Shown one piece after another: positions 42,194 to 51,300 of a DNA stretch of 64,000 bases. The notes under the pieces are model-generated. The model was not told the DNA's origin. It ran no database searches and saw nothing but the letters and a program-made list of their open reading frames with translations. This stretch comes from Bacillota bacterium (GTDB taxonomy: Bacteria > Bacillota > Clostridia > Acetivibrionales > DSM-1351): contig JAEZRV010000031.1 of NCBI GenBank assembly GCA_023444055.1, positions 1 to 64,000 of the forward strand, in the 5' to 3' direction. The translations under genes and the position numbers were made by a program. Positions within the stretch are counted from its first letter, which is position 1, and every line of letters starts with the position of its first letter.

Positions 42194-43432
42194 ATGAATG
42201 TTGGAATAATAGTTACTAGTTATTGGGCATATGGCGAATTGTTAATTGCGTTGCAATTTGCAAAAAGAATAAAAAAGTTTGGCTATAAACCATATTTTTT
42301 TATACCTCCTTCCCATAAAAATATACTTCAGCAAGAAAACATGAATTATTGTGTATTGATCCCCAATATAGGGAGTATCAATCGCATTTTATTTCAGGAT
42401 TATGAGAATAGATGTCATCCTGAGTATGTAATTCTTTCTGACTTTTTAAACTATAATTTTTGCGAAAAAGATTATGGATTATGTGCAAAAGATTTAGAAA
42501 TATTTAGTGGGAGAATAGGTACTTTTGATAACTTTGATTGGACTATTAAGCTGCGAAAAATGGACACGTATGGCTTTGCGGCGAGTATTGCTTCAGAGGT
42601 TGATATTAATAAATATGGGTTTAAATTAGTTCCATGTCCTATCACAAATGTTAATGAACAAAATGAGGATAATAAATTTTATTACTCTTTAATTGAAGAA
42701 TATTTAGAATATGATGAAGAAAAAAAAATAAAGATGAGGGAAGAACTAAATCTTCCCCAAAACAAACCGATTATACTCGTAACATCGGCAACGTGGCAAG
42801 ATACATATAAAAGTTATCCCAAAATTATTACATGCGTAGAAAAATTCAATAATGTGTATGCAAGGCTATTAGATAAAATGTCCGAGAAGGTAACTATTGT
42901 TCATGTTGGTAAAAACAGTAGTATAAAATTTAAAAATGAAAATAAGAACATTATTTATCTTGATAACCTTTCGCCAAAATTATTTGATAAGTATTCTATT
43001 GCATGTGATGTGTTTTTGAGTCGTAATATTACATCAACAACATTAGCAAAGGTTGTCTGTTCAGGAATTCCAGCAATGGCTTTGACTAATTCATTACATA
43101 TAAAAAATGGATTTGTTTTAAGCTCAAACTCTGAAATAACGAATGAGATGAAAAAAGAATTAGAAAAAGTAGATGATTTATACCCTTATAGAATGTTTCC
43201 TGTAGGATGGCATAGCTTTTTGGAACCAATACATAAAAATAATCCTTATTTTGATCTTGTAATAGAAGAGGAAGTATTTGATTTTGATAAAGTGCTAAAA
43301 AGCATTGATAAAATGACAAATGATGCAGAGTATAGAGCGGAAATAAAAGAGAAAGCGATGCAGTATAGATTGTCTCTAGATAATTTGAAAAAGCCTGAAG
43401 AAATACTAAGCTTGTTGAACAATAGAGGTTGA
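42194..43432 (+). CDS. GT-B-like glycosyltransferase-type protein (second of two)
   Basis: About 412 residues, homologous to the protein at 35438. Visible: MNVGIIVTSYWAYGELLIAL, EYVILSDFLNYNFCEKDYGL, REELNLPQNKPIILVTSATW, VTIVHVGKNSSIKF and LSRNITSTTLAKVVCSGIP. The start at 42194 has GGAGGGG 13 bases upstream; the longer open frame from 41930 runs inside the radical-SAM gene. A pair of distant paralogues in one cluster suggests two transfer steps or a heterodimer. Classical catalytic motifs were not seen. Confidence 0.62.
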   Translation: MNVGIIVTSYWAYGELLIALQFAKRIKKFGYKPYFFIPPSHKNILQQENMNYCVLIPNIGSINRILFQDYENRCHPEYVILSDFLNYNFCEKDYGLCAKDLEIFSGRIGTFDNFDWTIKLRKMDTYGFAASIASEVDINKYGFKLVPCPITNVNEQNEDNKFYYSLIEEYLEYDEEKKIKMREELNLPQNKPIILVTSATWQDTYKSYPKIITCVEKFNNVYARLLDKMSEKVTIVHVGKNSSIKFKNENKNIIYLDNLSPKLFDKYSIACDVFLSRNITSTTLAKVVCSGIPAMALTNSLHIKNGFVLSSNSEITNEMKKELEKVDDLYPYRMFPVGWHSFLEPIHKNNPYFDLVIEEEVFDFDKVLKSIDKMTNDAEYRAEIKEKAMQYRLSLDNLKKPEEILSLLNNRG

Positions 43433-43466
43433 TATTTATGGAGAATATATTTTTAGGAGATAGAAT

Positions 43467-44483
43467 ATGAAACCTATTGTAATACATCAAACTGACATAT
43501 ACCACCACCATTTAGATGCAGATGATCACTGGGATTTGGCATGTCAGTTTGCCTTGTATTATCTTAATGAAATTAATTTAGTTGGCATAATAGCGGATAA
43601 TGTACCCAAAATTAGACTGAATCATGGAGATCCATCTGTATTTGCTATATCTCAGATGAATTGTATAACAGGAAGTTATGTACCAATGGCGATAGGTACA
43701 AAAATTAAACCCAGTTTAGTTAATTCATCAATGTATAATGAGAAAGCAAATGAGTTCGCAGCAGTAAAAATGATAGAAAGAACACTGCGTAATTCAAATG
43801 AAAAGGTAGTTATACAGATGGTGGGGTCATGTAAGGATGTTGCTATTGCGATTACGTTGTTTCCAGAACTATTTAAGGAAAAATGTGCGGCAATTTATTT
43901 AAATGCTGGAGTCAGCAATTGCTTGAGCAAAACGGAATATAACGTTTCGTTAGACCCAAGGTCTTTTTATACTGTGTTTAATGCTCCGTGTCCGTTGTAT
44001 TGGCTGCCATCTCATATGAATTTTGTAGATAATTATATAGTTGAAAAGTATGGTACCTTTTATAAGTTTAAACAAGAGGCGATTTTACCGTATTTATCAA
44101 AAAGTGTTAAAAACTATTTCACATATGCATTAGGTAAAAGTAATGATATTAATTGGCTTAATTATTTGAGTAAAGTAGAACGCAGTGAAATATTTAATAC
44201 AATTTGTAATGACTATAGAAATATGTGGTCAACAGCTGGAATTTTATCAGCCGCAGGTAAAGTGGTGACAAAAAGCGGCGACATTGTAGCAACGGATACA
44301 GTTGAGGATAATGCAATTTTTAAATATGAAAAAATAAAAGCCCAATGTGATATTAATGGTAAGGTTGATTGGGAATTTACAAATGAAAATACCAATAAGT
44401 ATATTTTTACAATAACTGATATGGAATTATATCAAGATTGTATGATAAAGGCTATGAAAGAATTATTGGTAAAATTACCATAA
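43467..44483 (+). CDS. Nucleoside-hydrolase-like protein
   Basis: A 338-residue protein that looks like an inosine-uridine-preferring nucleoside hydrolase. The N-terminal metal-binding strand reads QTDIYHHHLDADDHWDLACQ, where the family has D-x-D-x-x-x-D-D-x-x-A; NHGDPSVFAIS and KVVIQMVGSCKDVAIAITLF follow, and IYLNAGVSN corresponds to the family's second metal strand. The His-rich replacement of the Asp cluster (IYHHHLDADD) is unusual and may alter metal or substrate. These enzymes split N-glycosidic bonds of ribosides. In this cluster it could release ribose from a nucleotide-derived building block or process 5'-deoxyadenosine-type by-products. It overlaps nothing; AGGAG precedes the ATG. 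Confidence 0.68.
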   Translation: MKPIVIHQTDIYHHHLDADDHWDLACQFALYYLNEINLVGIIADNVPKIRLNHGDPSVFAISQMNCITGSYVPMAIGTKIKPSLVNSSMYNEKANEFAAVKMIERTLRNSNEKVVIQMVGSCKDVAIAITLFPELFKEKCAAIYLNAGVSNCLSKTEYNVSLDPRSFYTVFNAPCPLYWLPSHMNFVDNYIVEKYGTFYKFKQEAILPYLSKSVKNYFTYALGKSNDINWLNYLSKVERSEIFNTICNDYRNMWSTAGILSAAGKVVTKSGDIVATDTVEDNAIFKYEKIKAQCDINGKVDWEFTNENTNKYIFTITDMELYQDCMIKAMKELLVKLP

Positions 44484-44500
44484 TAATTGGAGGAATGTAT

Positions 44501-46201
44501 ATGATAAAAAATGTATGTTTGTTTATGTCACCATCAGAAAATAGTTTACAGTATCCGGAGAATTTAACAAGGCTTACAATTAATTTAGGCGTAGGTGTAA
44601 TTTGTGGTTATCTTGAGGAAAAAGGATATAATGTAACCATTAAAGATTTGAATCTATCATTATCTCAAAATTTTCAAGATGAGTATAATCATAAGCAATT
44701 AGAAATGGTATTTGATATAGATGTTTTTAAGAATTATATTCTTACAGGTGAAGATGAAGAAATGGATCGTCTTATTTCACGTCTTTTAGAGAATATGGAT
44801 TTAAGTGAATATGATTTTTTTGGAGTCTCTATAGGCGGCGATTTTTCATTTGTTCAAATGCAATTAGGTTTTATATTAGCTAAGTATTTAAATAAAAAAT
44901 ATAATAAGGCTGTTGAAATTGGTGGAAATAACGTATCATTTTTGTACATTTTCAAAAGTGTTTTTCAAGAAATGTGGGAAATCGTATTAAGTAAATTTAA
45001 GTTTATAGTAAATGGCCCTGGCGAAAAAGTTATAGAAGCAATAATAAAAGGGTTAGATGAGAATAAGGATGAGGATTGGTTTAATCAACTTCCAGGTATG
45101 GTTCGCCTAGTGGATGGTGAAATTATTTCAAATAAAACTGAAAAACCAATAGTTATAAAACCTGATTGGGGAGACTTAGACATGTCTTGTTATACCAGGT
45201 GCATGATAGATGAGCAGGGGACAGAACAAAAAAAGCAGAAAGCGATTAGAGAAAATTTAATTTATAACTATAAGTGGCCAGATGCTTATCTTGATAGTCC
45301 AGGACTTATCGTTAGCAAATATAATAGAATGAAAAGAGAAGATGTTACCGAAAAATTAATATTACCATATATTTTTAATTACAATTGTCCTTATAGCTGT
45401 GCTTTTTGTACTCAGAGTGATTACGAAAGAGGAAGTATTGTAGGTGGTAATCCAGAACAAGTAATTAAAGATATTAAAGAATTAATAGCTAAATATAATA
45501 CTAATTATTTCTATTTCTTAAATAATGCATTTAATTTTTCAGGTAAATTCGCTGATGAGTTCTGCAATAAGGTAATTGATGAAAACCTCGAAATATATTG
45601 GTCTGATTGTGGTAGATTTAATAATCTAACTTATGAGAGGCTTGAATTAATGAAGAAGGCTGGTTGTACGAAATTGACTTTCGGATTTGAATCAGGAAGT
45701 CAGAAGATTATTAATTTGATAGATAAGCAAATTGATTTGGATCATGCAGAGCAAGTTTTAAAATGGTGTTATGATTTGAAAATTTGGTCAGACATAGAGG
45801 TTATTATCGGATTACCGCAAGAGTTTGACGAAGATTTCAAAGATACATGTGATTTCATAACAAGGAATAAAAAGTATATTAATTATTTTTGGGTAAATGA
45901 ATATTTTGTTGTGCCTAATAGCTTAATTGGTAGGTTCCCAGAAAGATATGGGGTAGAATTGATTGAAGATAATACTAATTATAGGGATCTGTTAATTTAC
46001 AATTTAAAAATGTATAGAAATGAGCATACGGATGTTCAGACTTCTAATTCAAAGTTATATGGGTTTAATGAAATAAACGGAAGGAGTTTTGAAGAAATAG
46101 TTAAACAAAATAGTATAAAACTTAAAATTATAAATGGAATGCAGAATCCAGAAGGTGATTCTGCTGCTAAACTTTTTAAAATGTTATGTGCAGTAAAATA
46201 A
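44501..46201 (+). CDS. B12-binding-type radical SAM enzyme
   Basis: About 566 residues. The N-terminal ~200 residues form a cobalamin-binding-like Rossmann domain (MIKNVCLFMSPSENSLQYPE, GVICGYLEEKGYNVTIKDLN, FFGVSIGGDF, VEIGGNNVSF, FIVNGPGEKVI). The radical SAM barrel begins near residue 290: FNYNCPYSCAFCTQSDYERG (Cys 296, 300, 303), YFYFLNNAFNF, KLTFGFESGSQKIINLIDKQ and IEVIIGLPQEFDE. ATG 44501 is preferred, with TTGGAGGA upstream, over 44438 inside the previous gene. The class methylates or crosslinks unactivated carbons. An Asp-x-His cobalamin ligand was not identified, so base-off binding is likely. Confidence 0.83.
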   Translation: MIKNVCLFMSPSENSLQYPENLTRLTINLGVGVICGYLEEKGYNVTIKDLNLSLSQNFQDEYNHKQLEMVFDIDVFKNYILTGEDEEMDRLISRLLENMDLSEYDFFGVSIGGDFSFVQMQLGFILAKYLNKKYNKAVEIGGNNVSFLYIFKSVFQEMWEIVLSKFKFIVNGPGEKVIEAIIKGLDENKDEDWFNQLPGMVRLVDGEIISNKTEKPIVIKPDWGDLDMSCYTRCMIDEQGTEQKKQKAIRENLIYNYKWPDAYLDSPGLIVSKYNRMKREDVTEKLILPYIFNYNCPYSCAFCTQSDYERGSIVGGNPEQVIKDIKELIAKYNTNYFYFLNNAFNFSGKFADEFCNKVIDENLEIYWSDCGRFNNLTYERLELMKKAGCTKLTFGFESGSQKIINLIDKQIDLDHAEQVLKWCYDLKIWSDIEVIIGLPQEFDEDFKDTCDFITRNKKYINYFWVNEYFVVPNSLIGRFPERYGVELIEDNTNYRDLLIYNLKMYRNEHTDVQTSNSKLYGFNEINGRSFEEIVKQNSIKLKIINGMQNPEGDSAAKLFKMLCAVK

Positions 46202-46230
46202 TGAAATGAGCACGATTCAATAATCTATAT

Positions 46231-46260
46231 AGGAGGAAAATAGTGTTTAATCACTATTAA
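46231..46260 (+). other. Orphan ribosome binding site with 5-codon mini-ORF and hairpin
   Basis: AGGAGG (46231-46236) precedes GTG TTT AAT CAC TAT TAA (46243-46260). The same bases hold a 7-bp hairpin, AATAGTG/CACTATT. The next protein starts 9 bases later without its own ribosome binding site. This could be a leader peptide for translational coupling or the scar of a lost start codon. Confidence 0.4.
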
Positions 46261-46268
46261 AAAAAACG

Positions 46269-46454
46269 ATGAAGAAAAAAATGGAGAAATATTTTAGGTT
46301 AGTATTGAGGATAGTAGCATTTGCATTTTCAGTTGCTGGGTTAGTATTAATTGTCGTTGATACAAGTGATATTAAAGAAGTTATTAACGTAATTGCTATC
46401 GCATTAGTCATTAATACATTTATTAGTGTTGAGGAATTTTGTAAGAAGTGTTAA
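46269..46454 (+). CDS. Small two-helix membrane protein
   Basis: A 61-residue hydrophobic protein with two predicted TM helices: LRIVAFAFSVAGLVLIVVD and VINVIAIALVINTFISV, joined by a short TSDIKE loop, with a basic N-terminus (MKKKMEKY) and CKKC end. It lies between the last radical-SAM gene and the ABC exporter genes. It might be an exporter accessory or a self-protection protein. No family was recognised. Initiation probably depends on the mini-ORF before it. Confidence 0.5.
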   Translation: MKKKMEKYFRLVLRIVAFAFSVAGLVLIVVDTSDIKEVINVIAIALVINTFISVEEFCKKC

Positions 46455-46488
46455 AATCTATATAACATAGTAATTAGGATATTGCTAA

Positions 46489-46617
46489 GTGAAGCCTAGA
46501 GCTTTTAGATTGTGGGCAGTTACAGAAGGATACTTACCTCAGAGCAAGCTAGCAGTATTGCAGGTGGTTATAAATGACAAGCTGTTACATAGTATAAAAG
46601 AGAAGGTTGAAAATTAA
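46489..46617 (+). CDS. Possible small protein, 42 residues
   Basis: A GTG-started frame reads VKPRAFRLWAVTEGYLPQSK and ends IKEKVEN. The composition is protein-like and the frame fills most of the gap between the membrane protein and the ABC ATPase gene, but the ribosome binding site is poor. It could be a second small peptide of the cluster or a remnant; nothing similar was recognised with confidence. Confidence 0.3.
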   Translation: MKPRAFRLWAVTEGYLPQSKLAVLQVVINDKLLHSIKEKVEN

Positions 46618-46644
46618 AAAGTGAGGATTGGTGATTAATAAACG

Positions 46645-47538
46645 ATGGGTAAAGCACGGGTAAAAATTGACAATTTGCGAAAGAGTTATGGAGATTATGT
46701 AGCAGTAGACAATATCAGTATTGAGGTGAATGAAGGCGAAATATTTGGATTGCTTGGGCCAAATGGAGCAGGAAAGACAAGTTTACTTGAGTGTATAGAG
46801 GGACTAAGAATACCTGATAGTGGTACTATAGAAATATGTGGATTCAATCCTGTTAAAGATGGTGCAAAGATTAAACAAGTTTTAGGAGTACAACTACAGT
46901 CTTCAGGGCTACCTTCATCTATTACTGTCAAAGAAGCAATTGATTTCTTCGCAGCATGTCATAATGTTAAACCCAATCAAGAAATTATAGAGAAGTTGGG
47001 ATTGAACGAGAAATTTCGCAAAAAATATAAAGACCTTTCAGGTGGAGAAAAAAGAAGATTAGTCTTAGCTTTGGCAACTCTACATAATCCTAAAGTTCTT
47101 ATTCTGGATGAGCCAACCGCTGCTTTAGATGTTCAAGCAAGGGTAGAATTACACGAGGTAATGAAAACATTAAGCTGTAATGGTACTTCAATCATTCTGG
47201 CAACACATGATATGGCAGAAGCAGAAAAACTTTGTAGTAGAATACTTATTATGATGGGTGGCAAAAAGATAGTAGAAGGTACACCTAAGGAAATCACCGC
47301 CATGGGATCAAAAAATAGTAAGATTTTTGTGCGCACTGTTGGAAATAGTTTGCAAAATTCTGATGGAGAGTGTATGGATGATTATTATACGTTTACCTCG
47401 GATATGCCAGGTGAAAAGGTATCTCAAATATTAAGCCTTATTGAAAGCTATGGAGATACACTAGTAGACTTGAGAATTGAGCGAGAATCCCTTGAAGAGA
47501 AATTTGTTGAATTGACAGCTGGAAGGAGAAATAAATAA
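46645..47538 (+). CDS. ABC transporter ATPase
   Basis: A 297-residue ABC-2-type exporter ATPase with IFGLLGPNGAGKTSLLECIE (Walker A), Q-loop LGVQLQSSGLP, signature DLSGGEKRRLVLALATL, Walker B KVLILDEPTAALDVQ and switch LATHDMAEAE, plus a C-terminal regulatory extension. These are features of drug/lantibiotic-type exporters (DrrA/CcmA group). The permease follows with its start overlapping the stop (ATAATG arrangement). The pair is most likely the exporter of the cluster product or its immunity pump. Confidence 0.92.
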   Translation: MGKARVKIDNLRKSYGDYVAVDNISIEVNEGEIFGLLGPNGAGKTSLLECIEGLRIPDSGTIEICGFNPVKDGAKIKQVLGVQLQSSGLPSSITVKEAIDFFAACHNVKPNQEIIEKLGLNEKFRKKYKDLSGGEKRRLVLALATLHNPKVLILDEPTAALDVQARVELHEVMKTLSCNGTSIILATHDMAEAEKLCSRILIMMGGKKIVEGTPKEITAMGSKNSKIFVRTVGNSLQNSDGECMDDYYTFTSDMPGEKVSQILSLIESYGDTLVDLRIERESLEEKFVELTAGRRNK

Positions 47539-48341
47539 TGATAGCATTTGGTAAACATTTAGTTTTAAATTTTCTGTTTGGAATGAGAGAGAAGACATTA
47601 CTTCTTATGAACTACCTTTTCCCTATAGTGTTTTACTTATTTATTGGAGGAATAATGCCACAAATTAATGGTGGCTCTACAGAAACACTTATTCCTGCAA
47701 TGATAATATTTTCAGTAATAGTGAGTACACTATTAGGGATGCCAAATGACATAGTTAATTCGCGCAATGATGGTGTTTATAGAAACTATAAGATAAATGG
47801 TATTTCGAAGATATCTACTTTATTAGTACCAGCTATTTCTACAGCAGTTCATTCTTTTATAGTGTCTTGTATTATATTCTTTACAGCCCCTATATTGTTT
47901 GATGTAAAATCAGAATATAGCTTAATAAGTTTGCTAATTGTTTTCTTGTGTGTGTACATAACGTGTTCGGGAGTAGCATTAGTTATTGGAAGTATATCTG
48001 ATAATACTTCAGTTACTGTAGTTTTGGCTCAGATTATATTTTTACCTTCTATGTTAATAGGAGGATTAATGATTCCAACAAGTCAACTACCTAAGTCATT
48101 GATTAAATTTAGCGAATTGTTACCTACGACGTATGCTATGGATTTGCTAGAATCATTAAATAATCTAAATCCTGCAAAATACAGCACAATTTTAAGTATT
48201 GTAATATTATTATCAGTGGGTTTAATTGGGTATATTGTTGCTAACTATTTGTTTAGATTTGATGTTACTGATAAATCAAAGAAGAAGATTACTGCAATAC
48301 TCGTTTTATTGCCATTTGTAATAAACATACTATTTTTATAA
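47538..48341 (+). CDS. ABC-2-type transporter permease
   Basis: A 267-residue membrane protein with six TM segments (e.g. LMNYLFPIVFYLFIGGIMP, TLIPAMIIFSVIVSTLLG, LISLLIVFLCVYITCSGVAL, VVLAQIIFLPSMLIGGLMIP) and the ABC-2 signature region near PTSQLPKSLIKFSELLPTTY. It is partner of the ATPase at 46645, with which it overlaps by one base. It exports small molecules or peptides across the membrane. No protease domain is present in either component, so leader removal, if needed, must be done by another enzyme. Confidence 0.9.
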   Translation: MIAFGKHLVLNFLFGMREKTLLLMNYLFPIVFYLFIGGIMPQINGGSTETLIPAMIIFSVIVSTLLGMPNDIVNSRNDGVYRNYKINGISKISTLLVPAISTAVHSFIVSCIIFFTAPILFDVKSEYSLISLLIVFLCVYITCSGVALVIGSISDNTSVTVVLAQIIFLPSMLIGGLMIPTSQLPKSLIKFSELLPTTYAMDLLESLNNLNPAKYSTILSIVILLSVGLIGYIVANYLFRFDVTDKSKKKITAILVLLPFVINILFL

Positions 48342-48389
48342 CATTTAAATATTAATGAAGTAAAGAATGAATTATAATGGGGTCTCTTT

Positions 48390-51300
48390 ATGAGTAGAAA
48401 AATTTTAGACAAAATCAAGGATATTGATCAATTCGTAGATTTGATTAACCAAACAGATTATAAATATGACAAGGGTACAAGTATAGTAGAGATTTTCCAA
48501 AAATGTGCAAAAACATATCCTGATAGGTGCGCTATTAAATTCTATGACAAGAGTTATACTTATAAAGATGTTGATGAATTAACAGATATTATTTCAGAAA
48601 ACATGTTGAGTCAAGGCGTTCAATGTGGAGATATAATTGGAATATATATGGAGAAATCTGATGAGTATATTATAACTATATTGAGTATTCTAAAATGTCA
48701 TTGTATATATCTACCTTTAAGTAGGGTATATCCACTACAAAGAATAAAATCAATGTTACAGCTAGCTAATGTAAAAGCAATCGTTTTTGATAAAATTGAG
48801 AAAGAGGCATTGGAAGAACTAAAACTTCCTATGCCCTTTTCTTATAATTCTTTAGTCATTTCACAAAACTATACAAATTTAGTGAAGAGGACTAATAATG
48901 AATGTAGTTCTGCATACATATTATTCACATCAGGGTCTACTGGCAAACCAAAAGGAATTGAGATTAAACAGAGTAGTATAATTAATTTGGTAAATTCTAT
49001 AAAAGATAAGATATTGAATGACCAGGAGGTAAAAATTATTGGTGTTCTATCACCATTTGTTTTTGATGTATCTGCTGGTCAAGTTTATTTAGCACTTTTG
49101 ACAGGAAACACATTAGACATTATACCTGATGATATTAAAATGTCATGTGATCTTTTTCATGAGTATTTGAACAAAAGAGATTTGCACTGTATAGAAATTA
49201 CCCCTACCAGATTAGAAGCACAGCTTAATTATAATGAAACTATAAATATGTATAGCTTTCCACGATATTTAATTTCTTGTGGAGAGGCATTGCCGCTGGG
49301 GTTATGTAAAAGATATTTTGAGTTAGTTCAAGGTAATCAGTATACTTTATTTAATTATTATGGTCCAACAGAAACTTGTGTCTATTCAACAGTATTAGAA
49401 ATAAATAGTGATTCTGTAGGCAAGATGGATAAAATGCTAATTGGCAAACCAATTTACAATACACAGACGTATATTTTAGATAAGAACCTAAAATTATGTC
49501 CTATAGGAGTAAAAGGCGAATTGTTTATAGGTGGTGATGGATTAGCAGTAGGTTATGTAAACCAACAAGAACTAACAAATAAAAGTTTTATTCAAAGTCC
49601 GTTTGATAAGAATAAACGAATTTATAAAACAGGAGACATAGCACAATATACTGATTCTGGAGATATTGAGTATTTTGGAAGAGTTGACGATCAGATAAAG
49701 TTAAGAGGTTTTAGGATTGAACTATCTGAGATAGAAGATATCATAAAAGAAATTAAGGGGATAACCTTAGCAAAAGCAATAGTAGTAAGGGAAAATGAGC
49801 AAGATGCCTTGGTACTTTACTATTTAGATCGAAATAATATTCCTTATGATACAATTAAAACGCATTGTAAAAAGTATCTTCCATACTACATGATTCCAAA
49901 TTACTTTGTTCCAGTTAAAAATTTTGAATATACAGTAAATGGGAAACTTGACAAAAGCAAATTACCAGACTATAAGATATGTGCACTCAAAACAAATACA
50001 ATATCCAAAGAATTTGTTGTTGATCAGTATTCAGAAAAATTATTGGAAATGTGTAAAGAAGTATTAAAAGTAAGTAAACTAACGTTATATGATAATTTCA
50101 TTAGTATGGGTGGCGATTCTTTAGCTGCTATGACATTAAATTTGCAACTTAAAAGTCATTGGAATGTCATGGTTAGTATGATTAATATACTTAGTTGCGA
50201 AAGTATAGGTGACATAGCAGATAAAATAAGGCAAGAGGCTATAAAAGGAGAAAAGCCTGAACAATTGTCTATAGAAGAAGCTGATGAAGCCTACGCTAAT
50301 ACAATGCAAAAAATAGTATTAGACTATGAAACAAAATTAAGAAAAAGTGAATCAGATAATGCATCAGCAGATAAATGCAACATGATTTATGCTGTTAAAT
50401 CATCTCAATATCTCAATGCAAGTTTGTTTAAAAACGCATTAGACAAAATGGTTTTAAGACATTCCATGCTTAGAACAACTTTTTCCAAGGCAAGCAGTAA
50501 GTATAAAATGAAACGACATGATAGTCATGATAGCTGTAAGGGCTATTTTGAGTTTATTAAAGTAGAAGAAGACGTTGATACAATAGAACTCAAAAAATAT
50601 GTTCAATATTTTGATATATCGCAACTACCTTTATTCAAGATAACATTATTTGAAGATACTAATTCGAATCAAATTATGTTGTTTGATTTTAATCATGCAA
50701 TTTTTGATTTTATGTCTTTACGTATTTTTGTTAATGATGTGTTTGCATATTACAATAACATTGAATTGCCAGAAATAAAAAGAGATGTATATCACTATTA
50801 TAATGCTATATGCACAAAAAAGAATGAGGAAAGCATTAAATTTTGGAAAAAGAAATTGTGTAAACGAAATCAACTGGTTTGTTTATATCCTGATAAGGAT
50901 GATAAAAAATTGATACTTCATAATAATGATGTGGTATTGAAGAAAAAACTTATTATTGAGAAAAGGACTTTGGACTTAATTCGAAATAAATGTAACGATA
51001 TAGGAATTACAGAATATATTTATTTTAGTTCGTCAATTATTCTTCTTTTAAGTGCTTTTGAAAATAAACAAGACATTATCATAGGCACAAATTTAATAGG
51101 TTGTGATAGAGAACGATTGTCTGAATTATCTGTAATTGGTTTGTTTACGAAACTAGTTCCTATAAGGTGTAAATTTGACAATACATTTACAATAAAAGAT
51201 ATTTTAGTTGCTCAAAGTGAGGAATTTTTAGATGTTCTACAACACTCTGATTTAGAAATTGATGATATTTTTACAAGTATGGATATTAATGATATGTTAC

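Noticed and set aside
46489..46617. Sensory-rhodopsin-transducer-like protein suggested by the RLWAVTEGYLP string
   Set aside because: The similarity is a few residues only and the frame is far too short; no rhodopsin-type gene is near.
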